The notes beneath the pieces were generated by a model, which saw nothing but the letters and a program-made list of their open reading frames with translations, searched no databases and was not told the origin of the DNA. Shown here in pieces: positions 9,700 through 19,510 of a DNA stretch of 64,000 bases. Position 1 is the stretch's first letter, and each line of letters opens with the position of its first letter. The position numbers and the translations under genes were made by a program. This DNA is from Opitutaceae bacterium. Its GTDB lineage: Bacteria > Verrucomicrobiota > Verrucomicrobiia > Opitutales > Opitutaceae. Where the stretch lies: NCBI GenBank assembly GCA_018402455.1, contig JAGYIG010000014.1, positions 1 to 64,000 of the forward strand. Direction: 5' to 3'.

Positions 9700-10773
9700 A
9701 TGAAGATCCTGATAACCGGAGTCTGCGGATTCGTGGGCAGCACCTTGGCCCGCGCCCTCGCCCACACGGGCGCGCACAACCTGTTGGGCTTGGACAACTT
9801 CATCCGCCCGGGCAGCGAAACCAACCGTCAGGACCTCAAAGCACTCGGAGTCAGACTTTTCCACGGGGATATTCGCCACGCCTCCGATTTGGAAGTGTTG
9901 CCCCCGGTTGACTGGGTGATTGATGCCGCGGCCAACCCGAGCGTGCTGGCGGGAGTGGATGGCAAGACCAGCTCACGGCAACTGGTGGAGCACAATCTGT
10001 CCGGCACGATCAACCTGCTGGAATACTGCAAGCAGCACCAAGCGGGGTTTACTCTGCTGAGCACCAGCCGGGTGTATTCCATCCCCGGCCTCGCCGACCT
10101 GCCGGTGGAAGTCCATCGCGGCGCCTACCGTCCCGCCCCCACCGCGAGCCTCCCGCCCGGGATCACCGCTGACGGCGTCGCCGAGACCTACCGCTCAGTG
10201 GCTCCGGTTTCATTGTATGGCGCGACCAAGGTGGCCAGTGAAGCCATGGCCCTCGAGTATGGCGCGACCTTCAACTTCCCCGTGTGGGTGAACCGCTGTG
10301 GCGTGCTGGCGGGAGCAGGCCAGTTCGGCCGTCCCGATCAGGGGATTTTCGCATTTTGGATCAACCGCCATCTGGCCAGGCAACCGCTCCACTACATCGG
10401 CTTCGATGGGCAGGGCCACCAGGTGCGGGACTGCCTGCACCCCCGGGACTTGGTGCCTCTGCTCGAAAAACAATTTGCCCAGCCCAACCGGCCCGATGCC
10501 GCGGACCGCATCATCAACGTCAGCGGCGGGACCAGCTCCGCCATGTCGCTGCGGCAACTAACGGCCTGGTGTGACGAAGCCTTGGGGAAACATCCCGTCG
10601 CCACCGATCCCACTCCCCGACCCTTCGATATCCCTTGGATGGTGTTGGACTCCGCCAGAGCAGAGCGCCTGTGGGATTGGAGGCCGGCGACCCCCACCCT
10701 GCATATTTTGGAGGAAATCGCCGAGCACGCCCGTCAGCACCCGCATTGGCTCGAACAATCTTCTCCCTTCTGA
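9700..10773 (+). CDS. NAD-dependent epimerase/dehydratase (SDR)
   Basis: A 357-residue extended SDR with an N-terminal TGVCGFVG nucleotide-binding motif, an STSRVYS serine/threonine region and an intact YxxxK (Y173-G-A-T-K177). It resembles CDP-tyvelose 2-epimerase-like and UDP-glucose 4-epimerase-like enzymes. ATG 9700 was preferred over the in-frame TTG at 9691 because it begins the Rossmann fold. With the SDR at 7946 it makes a paired set, suggesting successive conversions of one nucleotide sugar. The exact reaction cannot be fixed from sequence. Confidence 0.85.
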   Translation: MKILITGVCGFVGSTLARALAHTGAHNLLGLDNFIRPGSETNRQDLKALGVRLFHGDIRHASDLEVLPPVDWVIDAAANPSVLAGVDGKTSSRQLVEHNLSGTINLLEYCKQHQAGFTLLSTSRVYSIPGLADLPVEVHRGAYRPAPTASLPPGITADGVAETYRSVAPVSLYGATKVASEAMALEYGATFNFPVWVNRCGVLAGAGQFGRPDQGIFAFWINRHLARQPLHYIGFDGQGHQVRDCLHPRDLVPLLEKQFAQPNRPDAADRIINVSGGTSSAMSLRQLTAWCDEALGKHPVATDPTPRPFDIPWMVLDSARAERLWDWRPATPTLHILEEIAEHARQHPHWLEQSSPF

Positions 10774-10784
10774 GGTCGCCCGAC

Positions 10785-11561
10785 TTGAACACGCCCAATC
10801 CCACCCTCAGCCCCCCCTCCCTCTTCTCCGTCATCATTCCGGCGCGCGACGAAGAGGAGTCGCTGCCGGTTACGGTCGCGGCGATCCATGAAGTCTTCCA
10901 ACGCGAAGCCATTCCGCATGAGATCGTCACCGTGGATGATGGCAGCTCCGACCGCACTTGGGAGGTCCTCAACGAGCTGAAAACCACCGTTCCCTCCCTG
11001 GCCCCGGTCCGGAATCCGGGCCCCCACGGCTTCGGCCGGGCCATTGTCTACGGTCTCAACCACAGCCGGGGCGACGCCGTGGTCATCATGATGGCCGATA
11101 GCTCCGATGATCCCGAGGACGCAGTCAAATACTGGCGCCTGCTGAACGAGGGCTACGAGTGCGCCTTCGGCAGTCGGTTTATCAAAGGCGGCCAGGTTTT
11201 CGACTACCCCAAAGTAAAACTCCTCGTTAATCGACTGGCCAATTTTTTCATCAAAACCCTGTTCAACATTCCGCTCAACGACACCACCAACGCCTTCAAA
11301 GCCTACCGTCGGAATGTGATCGACGGCTGCCGCCCTTTCCTCTCCCCCCATTTTAACCTGACGGTTGAGATCCCGCTGAAGGCCATGGTGCGCGGATTCT
11401 CCTGGCAGGTCACGCCCATCACCTGGCGCAATCGCCAGTTTGGCGAGGCTAAGCTCAAGATCAAAGAAATGGGCAGCCGCTATTTCTTCATCTGCATGTA
11501 TGTCTGGCTCGAGAAATACTTCAGTCGCGGGGACTACCGGCGTCCTGATGACCGGGTTTGA
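10785..11561 (+). CDS. GT2 glycosyltransferase, DPM1-like
   Basis: A 258-residue family-2 glycosyltransferase of the dolichol-phosphate-mannose-synthase type. After a proline-rich leader it shows SVIIPARDEEES, the VDDGSSDRT donor motif and MMADSSDD in place of the usual DxD region, then FGSRF. No long C-terminal membrane domain is present. The start is taken as TTG 10785 because GAGG lies nine bases upstream and the preceding gene ends at 10773; in-frame ATG codons further upstream lie inside that gene. It probably loads a sugar onto a polyprenyl-phosphate carrier. Confidence 0.82.
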   Translation: MNTPNPTLSPPSLFSVIIPARDEEESLPVTVAAIHEVFQREAIPHEIVTVDDGSSDRTWEVLNELKTTVPSLAPVRNPGPHGFGRAIVYGLNHSRGDAVVIMMADSSDDPEDAVKYWRLLNEGYECAFGSRFIKGGQVFDYPKVKLLVNRLANFFIKTLFNIPLNDTTNAFKAYRRNVIDGCRPFLSPHFNLTVEIPLKAMVRGFSWQVTPITWRNRQFGEAKLKIKEMGSRYFFICMYVWLEKYFSRGDYRRPDDRV

Positions 11562-11609
11562 TCTCGCCATTGCATCTCCCGTGGTAAATCCAACCCTCTT
11601 TAACACTTC

Positions 11610-12491
11610 ATGATCTATCTACTCGGAGGTTCCGGCTACGTGGGACAAGCCTACCAGGCCTTGCTCACCCAAAAAGGTGTCCCCTTTCGCAATTTGCGCA
11701 GGGCGGAACTGGATTACACGGATGTCACCACGCTGACGGCCGCCCTGAAAAAGGACCGGCCGGAATTCCTGATCAACGCGGCGGGCTACACCGGCAAACC
11801 CAATGTGGACGCCTGTGAAAAGGATCGGGCGGAGTGCCTGTTCGGCAATGCCGTGTTACCCGGCCGGGTGGCGGCGGCCTGCGCGGCGGCGGGCGTCCCC
11901 TGGGGCCATGTGTCCAGCGGCTGCATTTACACCGGCTCGCGATCCGATGGGTCGGGGTTTGCGGAGGAGGATCCCCCCAACTTCTCGTTCCGCACCGACA
12001 ACTGCTCGTTTTACAGTGGCACCAAGGCCTTGGGCGAAGAGGTGCTCCGGGACCTCGACCAGATATTCATCTGGCGGTTGCGCATTCCTTTCGACCACCG
12101 CGACGGCGCCCGCAACTACCTGAGTAAACTGCTCCGCTATGACCGACTGCTCGAGGCCGAGAATTCGATTTCGCAACTGCACGAATTTGTCGCCGCCACC
12201 TTCGCCTGCTGGGAAAAACGCATCCCGTTCGGCACTTACAATGTCACCAATCCGGGGCATATCACCACCCGCGAAGTGGTCGAGCTCATCAAAGCAGCCG
12301 GGGTGTCGGACAAGACGTTTAGTTTCTTCACCGACGAAGCCGAATTCATGCGTCTCGCCGCCCAAACCCCTCGCTCCAACTGCGTGATGAATTCCCGCAA
12401 ACTGGCGGCCGCCGGCATTGTCATGACCGAGGTCCGGGAGGCCATCCGCCGTGATCTCGCCAATTGGCAACCCGAACAAAACCCCTCATGA
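11610..12491 (+). CDS. RmlD-like NAD(P)-dependent sugar reductase/epimerase
   Basis: A 293-residue SDR of the RmlD-like group. It has an N-terminal GGSGYVG motif, INAAGYTG, a VSSGCIY serine region and YxxxK (Y135-S-G-T-K139). RmlD reduces dTDP-4-keto-rhamnose, and the adjacent rmlB and rmlA would fit that pathway, but this protein diverges from classical RmlD and could be a different 4-reductase or epimerase. Its stop overlaps the rmlB start (ATGA), so the two are translationally coupled. Confidence 0.78.
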   Translation: MIYLLGGSGYVGQAYQALLTQKGVPFRNLRRAELDYTDVTTLTAALKKDRPEFLINAAGYTGKPNVDACEKDRAECLFGNAVLPGRVAAACAAAGVPWGHVSSGCIYTGSRSDGSGFAEEDPPNFSFRTDNCSFYSGTKALGEEVLRDLDQIFIWRLRIPFDHRDGARNYLSKLLRYDRLLEAENSISQLHEFVAATFACWEKRIPFGTYNVTNPGHITTREVVELIKAAGVSDKTFSFFTDEAEFMRLAAQTPRSNCVMNSRKLAAAGIVMTEVREAIRRDLANWQPEQNPS

Positions 12492-13540
12492 AGATTATCG
12501 TCACCGGCGGCTGCGGATTCATCGGCAGCAACCTCGTCCGTCACCTGCTGGAAACGCCGGGACACGAGGTGCTCAATCTCGACAAACTCACCTATGCCGG
12601 CAACCCCCACTCCTTGGCGGATCTGGCGGACGATCCCCGCTACACGTTCGCCCAGACCGACATTTGTGACGGCCCCCGCGTCGGCGAATGGTTCGAGCGT
12701 TTCGACCCGGACTGGGTGATGCACCTGGCGGCGGAATCGCATGTCGACCGCTCCATCGATGGCCCCGGCGAGTTTGTGCAAACCAATGTGGTGGGCACCT
12801 TCACCCTCCTGCAAGCCGCTCGCGCTCACTACGAAAGCCGGTCCGCCGCCCAACGCGAAACCTTCCGTTTCCTGCACGTCTCCACCGACGAGGTGTATGG
12901 TTCGCTCGGCGCCACCGAGCTCTTCACGGAGACCACCGCCTATGATCCCCATTCCCCCTACTCGGCGAGCAAGGCGGCCTCCGATCACCTGGCCCGGGCG
13001 TGGGCGGATACCTACGGCCTGCCGGTCTTGGTGACCAACTGCTCCAACAACTACGGTCCCTTTCAGTTTCCGGAAAAACTGATCCCCGTGGTCATCCTGA
13101 AAGCCCTGCGCGGGGAACCGATTCCGGTTTATGGCCGCGGCGAAAACATCCGCGACTGGCTCTATGTCGGGGATCACGCCGAGGCGCTGCATCACGTCAT
13201 TGCCCGCGGGAGATTGGGCGAGACCTACAACATCGGCGGCAACAATGAGCGCCGCAACATCGACCTCGTCCGGCTGCTGTGCCAACTTTTGGACGAGCTT
13301 CGTCCCCGGGCGGACGGACAGCCCTACGAATCTCAGATCACCTTCGTGACCGATCGCCCCGGTCATGATCTGCGCTACGCCATCGACGCGTCCAAAATCA
13401 AAACCGAGCTGGGCTGGACCCCCCGCCAGGACCACACCTCCGGGTTCCGCAAAACCGTGCAGTGGTATCTGGACCACGAAGATTGGATTCAACGCATTCT
13501 CACCGGCGACTATCAACTCGAACGCCTCGGCCACGCCTGA
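12488..13540 (+). CDS. rfbB: dTDP-glucose 4,6-dehydratase
   Basis: Converts dTDP-glucose to dTDP-4-keto-6-deoxyglucose. The 350-residue protein has the [11 protein letters not shown] motif, DKLTYAGN, the RmlB-diagnostic catalytic STDE (132-135), and Y158/K162 in [14 protein letters not shown] and [12 protein letters not shown] are also typical RmlB segments. ATG 12488 overlaps the upstream stop by four bases. Fourteen bases separate it from rmlA downstream, so the two form a unit. Also called rmlB. Confidence 0.96.
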   Translation: MKIIVTGGCGFIGSNLVRHLLETPGHEVLNLDKLTYAGNPHSLADLADDPRYTFAQTDICDGPRVGEWFERFDPDWVMHLAAESHVDRSIDGPGEFVQTNVVGTFTLLQAARAHYESRSAAQRETFRFLHVSTDEVYGSLGATELFTETTAYDPHSPYSASKAASDHLARAWADTYGLPVLVTNCSNNYGPFQFPEKLIPVVILKALRGEPIPVYGRGENIRDWLYVGDHAEALHHVIARGRLGETYNIGGNNERRNIDLVRLLCQLLDELRPRADGQPYESQITFVTDRPGHDLRYAIDASKIKTELGWTPRQDHTSGFRKTVQWYLDHEDWIQRILTGDYQLERLGHA

Positions 13541-13553
13541 GCCCCCCTCACCC

Positions 13554-14441
13554 ATGCAACGAAAAGGCATCATTCTGGCCGGCGGCAGCGGCACCCGACT
13601 CTTCCCCCTCACCCTGGCGGTATCCAAACAGTTGATGCCGGTTTACGACAAACCGATGATCTACTACCCGCTGTCGGTGCTGATGCTGTCGGGCATTCGG
13701 GAGGTTTTGATCATTTCCACTCCCCAGGACCTGCCCCTGTTCGAGAAATTGCTGGGCGACGGGTCCGCGTTTGGCCTCGAGCTGAGTTACGCCGAGCAAC
13801 CCAGCCCGGATGGTTTGGCTCAGGCGTTTGTCATCGCCGCGGACGTCGGGTTTCTCGATGGCACGAAACCGTCCGCGCTGATTCTCGGGGACAACCTGTT
13901 CTACGGCCACGACTTTGTCGACCGACTGGCCTCCGCCACGGCGCAGGAGCAGGGGGCCACCATCTTTGGTTACCACGTCGCCAATCCCGCGGCCTATGGC
14001 GTGGTCGAATTCGCCGCCGACGGCACCGTGCTTTCGCTCGAGGAAAAACCTGCTCAACCCAAATCGAATTACGCCATCCCCGGGCTCTACTACTACGACC
14101 GGACCGTGGTCGAATTTGCGCGCGCCCTGCAACCCTCCGCGCGGGGCGAGCTTGAAATCACGGATCTGAACCGCTGCTACCTCGAGCGCGGGGACCTCAA
14201 GGTGGAACTCCTCGGCCGGGGCACCGCCTGGCTCGACACCGGCACCCACGATTCCCTGCTCGAGGCGGGAGAATTCGTTGGGATCATCTCCAATCGCCAA
14301 GGCCAGAAAATCGCCTGCCTGGAGGAGATCGCTTACAGCCGCGGCTGGATTGATGACGCGCAACTCGATGCCCAAATCGAAAAGCTGGGCAAATCGTCCT
14401 ACGGAGCCTACCTGCGCGCGTGGACCCGCCAGCGCGACTGA
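13554..14441 (+). CDS. rfbA: Glucose-1-phosphate thymidylyltransferase
   Basis: Makes dTDP-glucose from glucose-1-phosphate and dTTP, the substrate of the preceding dehydratase. The 295-residue protein is of normal RmlA length. It begins with the pyrophosphorylase signature [11 protein letters not shown] and continues with [18 protein letters not shown] and the metal-site GDNLFYGHD. The ATG at 13554 opens directly into this signature. No rmlC (3,5-epimerase) follows; a glycosyltransferase starts 16 bases after the stop. Also called rmlA. Confidence 0.96.
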   Translation: MQRKGIILAGGSGTRLFPLTLAVSKQLMPVYDKPMIYYPLSVLMLSGIREVLIISTPQDLPLFEKLLGDGSAFGLELSYAEQPSPDGLAQAFVIAADVGFLDGTKPSALILGDNLFYGHDFVDRLASATAQEQGATIFGYHVANPAAYGVVEFAADGTVLSLEEKPAQPKSNYAIPGLYYYDRTVVEFARALQPSARGELEITDLNRCYLERGDLKVELLGRGTAWLDTGTHDSLLEAGEFVGIISNRQGQKIACLEEIAYSRGWIDDAQLDAQIEKLGKSSYGAYLRAWTRQRD

Positions 14442-14456
14442 ACGCCCTCGCCGATT

Positions 14457-17039
14457 GTGGTCAAGGTCTCGTTTATCCTCCCCCTGTATAATGGCTTGGC
14501 CCTCACCCAGGCCTGCCTGCGAAGCCTGCAGGCCACGTTGCCGGCGGACCTCACTCACGAAATCATTTTGGTCGATGATGGCAGCACGGACGGGACGCGC
14601 GAATGGTTGACCACCCTGTCCGCCCCCTGTCGCGTCCTGATCAATGCCACCAATCAACGCTACGCGGGATCGAACAACCGCGGGGCGCGGGCCGCCAGCG
14701 GCGAATACCTGGCCCTGCTCAACAATGACCTGGAATTGCTGTCCGGCTGGCTTGAACCGATGCTCGAAGCCTTGGCCGAGGACCGCTCGATCGCGCTGAT
14801 TGGCAACGTCCAACGGCGGGTGGATGACGATGCCATCGACCACGCGGGCATCCGCTTCCGCGCCGATGCCAAGCTCGAACATATCCGGGAGATGCCTTCC
14901 GCGGGCTCGGTGCGCCGCCGCCCGGTCCGCTATGTCCCGGCGGTGACGGCAGCCTGCTGTCTGGTGCGGCGACAGGAGTTTCTCGATACCGGCGGCGGAT
15001 TTCGTCAGGAATTCGAGAATGGCGGCGAAGACGTGGACCTTTGCCTTGCTTTGGCCGATCGCGGGCACCGCATCGCCATTGCCCTGAACAGCGTGGTGCG
15101 GCACCACGTCAGTGCTTCCCGCGGAAAGGCCCGGCCTCACGATGAAGCCAACAGTCGGCGATTGTTTGGGCGCTGGCGCGGAGAAATCATCAACCTGTGC
15201 GCCAAGGATTGGGCCAGGACCAAGTTAACCCAATGGCGGCGGTCCTCCGCGGAGGTGCCGCCCCGCATCCTGCTAACCGCCCTCGGCTACCACTGGGGGC
15301 TGATCAAACACCCCCCGCGAGCCGCTTGGGTGGAGGTCGGCAGTGCCATTTTTTATGAAGAGCTGCATTGGCGGAAAGCGCTGGGGATTCCCCGCCCGCC
15401 CCCGGGGGATGACCCGAGTTCCTACCGCCTGGAAGGACTGCGCAAAGACGAGATCGAGCTCCTCAGTTATTCCTTCCGCAACACCTTCACCGTCACCTTC
15501 GCCCCCGGCACGATCGAAAAAAACGTCTTCATCAACGGATTCATCATGCCGCCCACCAAAGATCGGCCGGAGACGGCAGGCGAGTTGGGGCTGCGGCTGA
15601 CCCTCAACGGCGTGCAATCCGAAGCCTTCTTTCCGCTTCGCGACCGTAACTTCAACTGCGGAATCGACCGCCCCAAAGTGGTGACGGATGAGCCGGTCGA
15701 ATTGAAGGTGGAGTTGCTCGGCACCGGCAAGGAGAACACCTACGCGTGGTTGGGGCGCATTACCCAAGGCTGGCCGTTGCCGCGAAAGTGGCGCCTGCGG
15801 TGGGAGGCCCACCGGCCCCAGTTCAAAAACCGCCGCCTGCGGGTCGAACAGATTCTTTGCGACGAACGCCCGATCTACGATTTTCGCAAACCCCAGCCCC
15901 TGCGCATCACCCGACGGGAGAAGAAAGACTACCCGGTCGGGCTCAATGTGGTGGGCTGGTTTCGGGCGGAACTCGGCATAGGGGAAAGCGCCCGCTGCAT
16001 GGCCCGGGCGGTGGCGGCGACGGACCTGCCCCATGCGCTCGTCGACATGAAACTCCCGTGCCTCAACCGCATGGGGGACTCCACCTACAGTGCCCAGCTG
16101 CAGAGCACCAATCCCTACCGGGTGAACGTCTTTCACATCGACCCGCCCGTCTCGGGCGACATCGACCATCACCACGGCGACACCTTTCGCCGCGATCGAC
16201 ACAACGTCGCCTACTGGGCCTGGGAGCTGCCCGAATTCCCCGACCAGTGGGTCGATGCCTGCCAATACTACGACGAGATTTGGTGTCCTTCCGCATTTGT
16301 GCGCGATGCGATCGCCGCCAAAGTGCCCCTGCCCGTGCAGGTGATGCCCCACGCCATCGATTTCAGGCTGCCCGGGGGCGATCAGCGTCCCCGCTTCGAC
16401 CTGCCCCCGGACCGATGCACGTTCCTCTTTCTCTACGACCTGAACTCTTACCAAGAACGGAAGAACCCCCACGCCGTGATTCGTGCCTACCGGGAGGCCT
16501 TCCCCGACGAATCCGGGGTGCAGCTGGTGATCAAAACCCAAAATCCCGATCGCAATCCCGAGGCATTTGCCGAGCTCCAACGCGCCCTGGCCGGGCTGAA
16601 GCACACCACCCTCATCGCCCGGACCTTGAGTCGAGAGGACGTGCACAACCTGGAATCGGCCTGTGATGCCTTCGTTTCACTGCATCGGTCGGAAGGCTTC
16701 GGCCTGGCGGTCGCCGAAGCCATGTTTCTGGGCAAACCGGTCATCAGCACCGACTGGTCCGCCACCGCGGAGTTCGTCAACGCGCAAAACGGCTACCCCG
16801 TGCCCTACGACCTGATCGAGTTGACCGAGAGTCACGGCCCCTACGAGCGGGGGCAGATTTGGGCCGAGCCGCGGGTGGAGGCCGCCGCCCAATGGATGCA
16901 GGAAATTGCCACCCACCCGGACCGGGCGCGCCAGCGGGGCGAGCAGGCTGCCCGGGACATGCGGGAGCACTATTCTCCGGCCGCCATCGGCCGCCGCTAT
17001 GCCAAACGCATCGAAGCGATGACGCTCTGGCCCGATTAA
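14457..17039 (+). CDS. Bifunctional GT2-GT4 glycosyltransferase
   Basis: An 860-residue fusion. Residues 1-230 are a GT2 domain (FILPLYNG, VDDGSTDGT, NNDLE, then GEDVDLCL). Residues about 240-480 form a region I cannot assign; it contains a possible beta-rich module. Residues about 490-860 are a GT4 domain beginning GLNVVGWFRAELGIGESAR, with an EX7E-type motif near 744-752 (EGFGLAVAE). The GTG start at 14457 is the only one that keeps the whole first strand. It probably adds two sugars in sequence. The end overlaps the convergent membrane-protein gene by four bases. Confidence 0.86.
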   Translation: MVKVSFILPLYNGLALTQACLRSLQATLPADLTHEIILVDDGSTDGTREWLTTLSAPCRVLINATNQRYAGSNNRGARAASGEYLALLNNDLELLSGWLEPMLEALAEDRSIALIGNVQRRVDDDAIDHAGIRFRADAKLEHIREMPSAGSVRRRPVRYVPAVTAACCLVRRQEFLDTGGGFRQEFENGGEDVDLCLALADRGHRIAIALNSVVRHHVSASRGKARPHDEANSRRLFGRWRGEIINLCAKDWARTKLTQWRRSSAEVPPRILLTALGYHWGLIKHPPRAAWVEVGSAIFYEELHWRKALGIPRPPPGDDPSSYRLEGLRKDEIELLSYSFRNTFTVTFAPGTIEKNVFINGFIMPPTKDRPETAGELGLRLTLNGVQSEAFFPLRDRNFNCGIDRPKVVTDEPVELKVELLGTGKENTYAWLGRITQGWPLPRKWRLRWEAHRPQFKNRRLRVEQILCDERPIYDFRKPQPLRITRREKKDYPVGLNVVGWFRAELGIGESARCMARAVAATDLPHALVDMKLPCLNRMGDSTYSAQLQSTNPYRVNVFHIDPPVSGDIDHHHGDTFRRDRHNVAYWAWELPEFPDQWVDACQYYDEIWCPSAFVRDAIAAKVPLPVQVMPHAIDFRLPGGDQRPRFDLPPDRCTFLFLYDLNSYQERKNPHAVIRAYREAFPDESGVQLVIKTQNPDRNPEAFAELQRALAGLKHTTLIARTLSREDVHNLESACDAFVSLHRSEGFGLAVAEAMFLGKPVISTDWSATAEFVNAQNGYPVPYDLIELTESHGPYERGQIWAEPRVEAAAQWMQEIATHPDRARQRGEQAARDMREHYSPAAIGRRYAKRIEAMTLWPD

Positions 17040-18688
17040 TCTCCCGCCGCCGCATCCGGCATCACCCGGCCTTCGATCACAAATTTCAGCAAACACACCG
17101 CCAAGCGACGTTCGTCGCCAGAACTGGCCACAGTGTTCCGCTCATCCGACTCGACCCGCAACCGATTCTCGCCGGGCGCGAGCACGATCCCCGAGACCCG
17201 CCACTCGCGGACGCGGGCGTCCACCGGCTGCTGCCAAAGCACTGCGCCGTCCTGGGTGAGCCGGGCCGTCCTCGGCGTGTGCGCCGTCCACTCCCCGCGA
17301 ATTTGGATTTCGAGCGGATGAGGATAAGGGTTGGTCAGCACGATATCCGCATCGCTCTCGGACCACCGCCACTGCCGCTTACGGTTTGTTTCGGCCCGAT
17401 ACCACGGGCGGGGAAACTCCACCTTGAGCTCGGCGTTTCTCACGTTCGCAGGCAACGCTTCCGCGTTGGTCAGGCGCACCGAGTAGGTTTCTCCCGGGAG
17501 GGGCTCCAGCGAGAAGGGCGCGACAAACAGGGTCAGGTTGCCGAGCAACAAGATCGGCCACCACCGGCGCCCCAGCGGCACCAACAGATTAAAGGCCAGC
17601 AACAGGGGCAGCAGCACCCGGCTCGAGGCCCCGGGATACCCCTCCCACACCGCCGGCCCCAGACTGAACGCCAGCACCGTGAACGGAACCATCATCCGCC
17701 AGGCCGCCTGCCGCCATTGCCACCAGGCGAGTAAAAACAGCGCCTGCACCGTGATGCTGAGGTGCGTGGCGATGCCCGCCGACAGAAATTTCCACCGGGT
17801 CTCGCCGCTGACCACCCCCTGATACAACTCCAGCCAGCGCTCGCCATAGGCCACGAACGGCACGGCAAAATTCCGCGCGCCGGCCAAGGAACCGCTTTCG
17901 GCAAAGCGCCATTTCAAAAAGAAAAACCAAGCCAGCAACGGGAGGGCCGCCACCAGCCCCTGCAGCACCGCTCGTCCCCACTGGGGCCAGGCCTGCCATC
18001 GCGCCGGAGCCAACCCCGCCGCCCCCAAAACGTTGGTTTCCTTGGCCAAACCACTGAGCGCCAGAACCGCCGTGGCCCGCCACGACTTGCCCTGCTCGAT
18101 CCAGCGCAGGGCCAGCGCCAGCAACAGCAAGCTCGGGCCATCCACCAACGAGGAAAAGGCGCTGAACCAGACCCCCACCGACAACATGATACCCAACCAA
18201 CGCACCGCCCGGTCCAGGGTGGTGGGCGGGAACCAGCGCAGCAAAAGCCACCCCAACAGAAACCAGCAGATCACATTCTGCAGGGCATAAATATTGAGCA
18301 CCCAATTGGGTTGACCCAGACCCAACACATAGGCGGTCCAGGGGAGCAAAATACGACGGGCCCGGTAAGGCAGATTATCCATCGATTCGGTCAGCGTTTC
18401 ATCCCGCAACGCCGGATCGATGGCCAATTGCGCGTAATACTGGGCGTCGTAGCCGGAGGACCGAAAGTGGCGATAGACCGTGACATCCCGCTCCTCGATC
18501 CAGTCGAAGGCCCGCGCGGGTTCATCGCCCTGACCAATCAGATAAGTAAACCCGTATTCAGGGATGTAATACTCGGAAAGCTTGGCCAGGAAGCCTCCCC
18601 CCGCGAGCAAGTAGACCAGCACCAATCCCGGCCGAACCCCGGAAGGTGGGCGGGGCGACGACAGCCATGACCATAACCGTTGCAACAT
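17036..18688 (-). CDS. GT-C-like polytopic membrane protein
   Basis: A 550-residue membrane protein read against the rest of the locus. After a short positive N-terminus comes one membrane span, then a periplasmic loop with GYDAQYYAQLA and RARRILLPW. These fit the DxQxY plus R-I-L-x-P pattern of GT-C-fold proteins involved in cell-surface glycopolymer formation. About nine spans follow to residue 400. The C-terminal 150 residues (about 400-550) are hydrophilic and beta-rich. A polyprenyl-phosphate sugar transferase role is inferred, not shown. Convergent with the GT2-GT4 gene. Confidence 0.72.
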   Translation of the reverse strand: MLQRLWSWLSSPRPPSGVRPGLVLVYLLAGGGFLAKLSEYYIPEYGFTYLIGQGDEPARAFDWIEERDVTVYRHFRSSGYDAQYYAQLAIDPALRDETLTESMDNLPYRARRILLPWTAYVLGLGQPNWVLNIYALQNVICWFLLGWLLLRWFPPTTLDRAVRWLGIMLSVGVWFSAFSSLVDGPSLLLLALALRWIEQGKSWRATAVLALSGLAKETNVLGAAGLAPARWQAWPQWGRAVLQGLVAALPLLAWFFFLKWRFAESGSLAGARNFAVPFVAYGERWLELYQGVVSGETRWKFLSAGIATHLSITVQALFLLAWWQWRQAAWRMMVPFTVLAFSLGPAVWEGYPGASSRVLLPLLLAFNLLVPLGRRWWPILLLGNLTLFVAPFSLEPLPGETYSVRLTNAEALPANVRNAELKVEFPRPWYRAETNRKRQWRWSESDADIVLTNPYPHPLEIQIRGEWTAHTPRTARLTQDGAVLWQQPVDARVREWRVSGIVLAPGENRLRVESDERNTVASSGDERRLAVCLLKFVIEGRVMPDAAAGD

Positions 18689-18807
18689 AGAAAGGCTCTA
18701 CGCAGCACCACCCACGCGAGGGCGTCAACCGCTCTTGGCCGCGACCGCTGCGGCGCACCTCAGGCATTGCAGACCGGGTCCTCTTCCACCTCAATCCCCC
18801 CCTGATC

Positions 18808-19506
18808 ATGCTCAAACTCTCCATCGTCATCCCCTGCTACAATGAACGCGACACCGTCGCATCGTTGGTTGATGCCGTGCAGGCCGCTCCGATTGATATC
18901 GAGCAGGAGATCATCATCGTGAATGACTGCTCGACCGATGGGACCCATGATGTCCTTGACCGCGAGATCGCCCCGCGGGTCGCCAAGGTGCTGCACCATC
19001 AGGTCAATCAAGGCAAGGGAGCGGCCCTGCGCACGGGCATTCGCGAGGCCACCGGCGATTTTGTCATCATTCAGGATGCCGACCGGGAATACGATCCGCA
19101 GGACTACCCCAAGCTGCTCACCCCGCTACTCAGCGGAAAGGCCGACGTTGTTTTTGGCTCCCGCTTCATGGGGGGAGAACCGCACCGGGTGCTTTACTAC
19201 TGGCACTCCCTGGGGAATCAATTCCTCACCCTACTCTCCAACATGTTCACCAACCTGAACCTCACGGACATGGAATGCTGCTATAAGGTTTTCCGACGGG
19301 AAATTATCCAAAGCATCAAAATTGAGGAGGACCGGTTTGGGGTGGAGCCGGAGCTCACCGCCAAGATTTCCCGTAAGAACTGCCGCATCTATGAGGTCGG
19401 GGTAAGCTACGCCGGCCGCACCTATGCCGAGGGCAAGAAGATCGGTTGGCGGGACGGGGTGCGGGCCATTTATGCCATTCTGAAATACAACGTTTGGCAT
19501 CGCTGA
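18808..19506 (+). CDS. GT2 glycosyltransferase, dolichyl-phosphate-sugar-synthase-like
   Basis: A 232-residue GT-A enzyme. It shows [12 protein letters not shown] at the N-terminus, VNDCSTDGT, the DADREYDP acidic site, FGSRFMGG and [12 protein letters not shown], the last being characteristic of the DPM1/DPG-synthase branch. It lacks a C-terminal membrane anchor. The likely reaction is sugar transfer from a nucleotide donor to polyprenyl phosphate. It starts 119 bp from the divergent membrane-protein gene and ends four bases before the next GT4 gene. Confidence 0.87.
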   Translation: MLKLSIVIPCYNERDTVASLVDAVQAAPIDIEQEIIIVNDCSTDGTHDVLDREIAPRVAKVLHHQVNQGKGAALRTGIREATGDFVIIQDADREYDPQDYPKLLTPLLSGKADVVFGSRFMGGEPHRVLYYWHSLGNQFLTLLSNMFTNLNLTDMECCYKVFRREIIQSIKIEEDRFGVEPELTAKISRKNCRIYEVGVSYAGRTYAEGKKIGWRDGVRAIYAILKYNVWHR

Positions 19507-19510
19507 GCGC

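Noticed and set aside
13548-15140. 530-codon minus-strand open frame
   Set aside because: It spans rmlA and the start of the GT2-GT4 gene on the opposite strand, with no recognisable domain.
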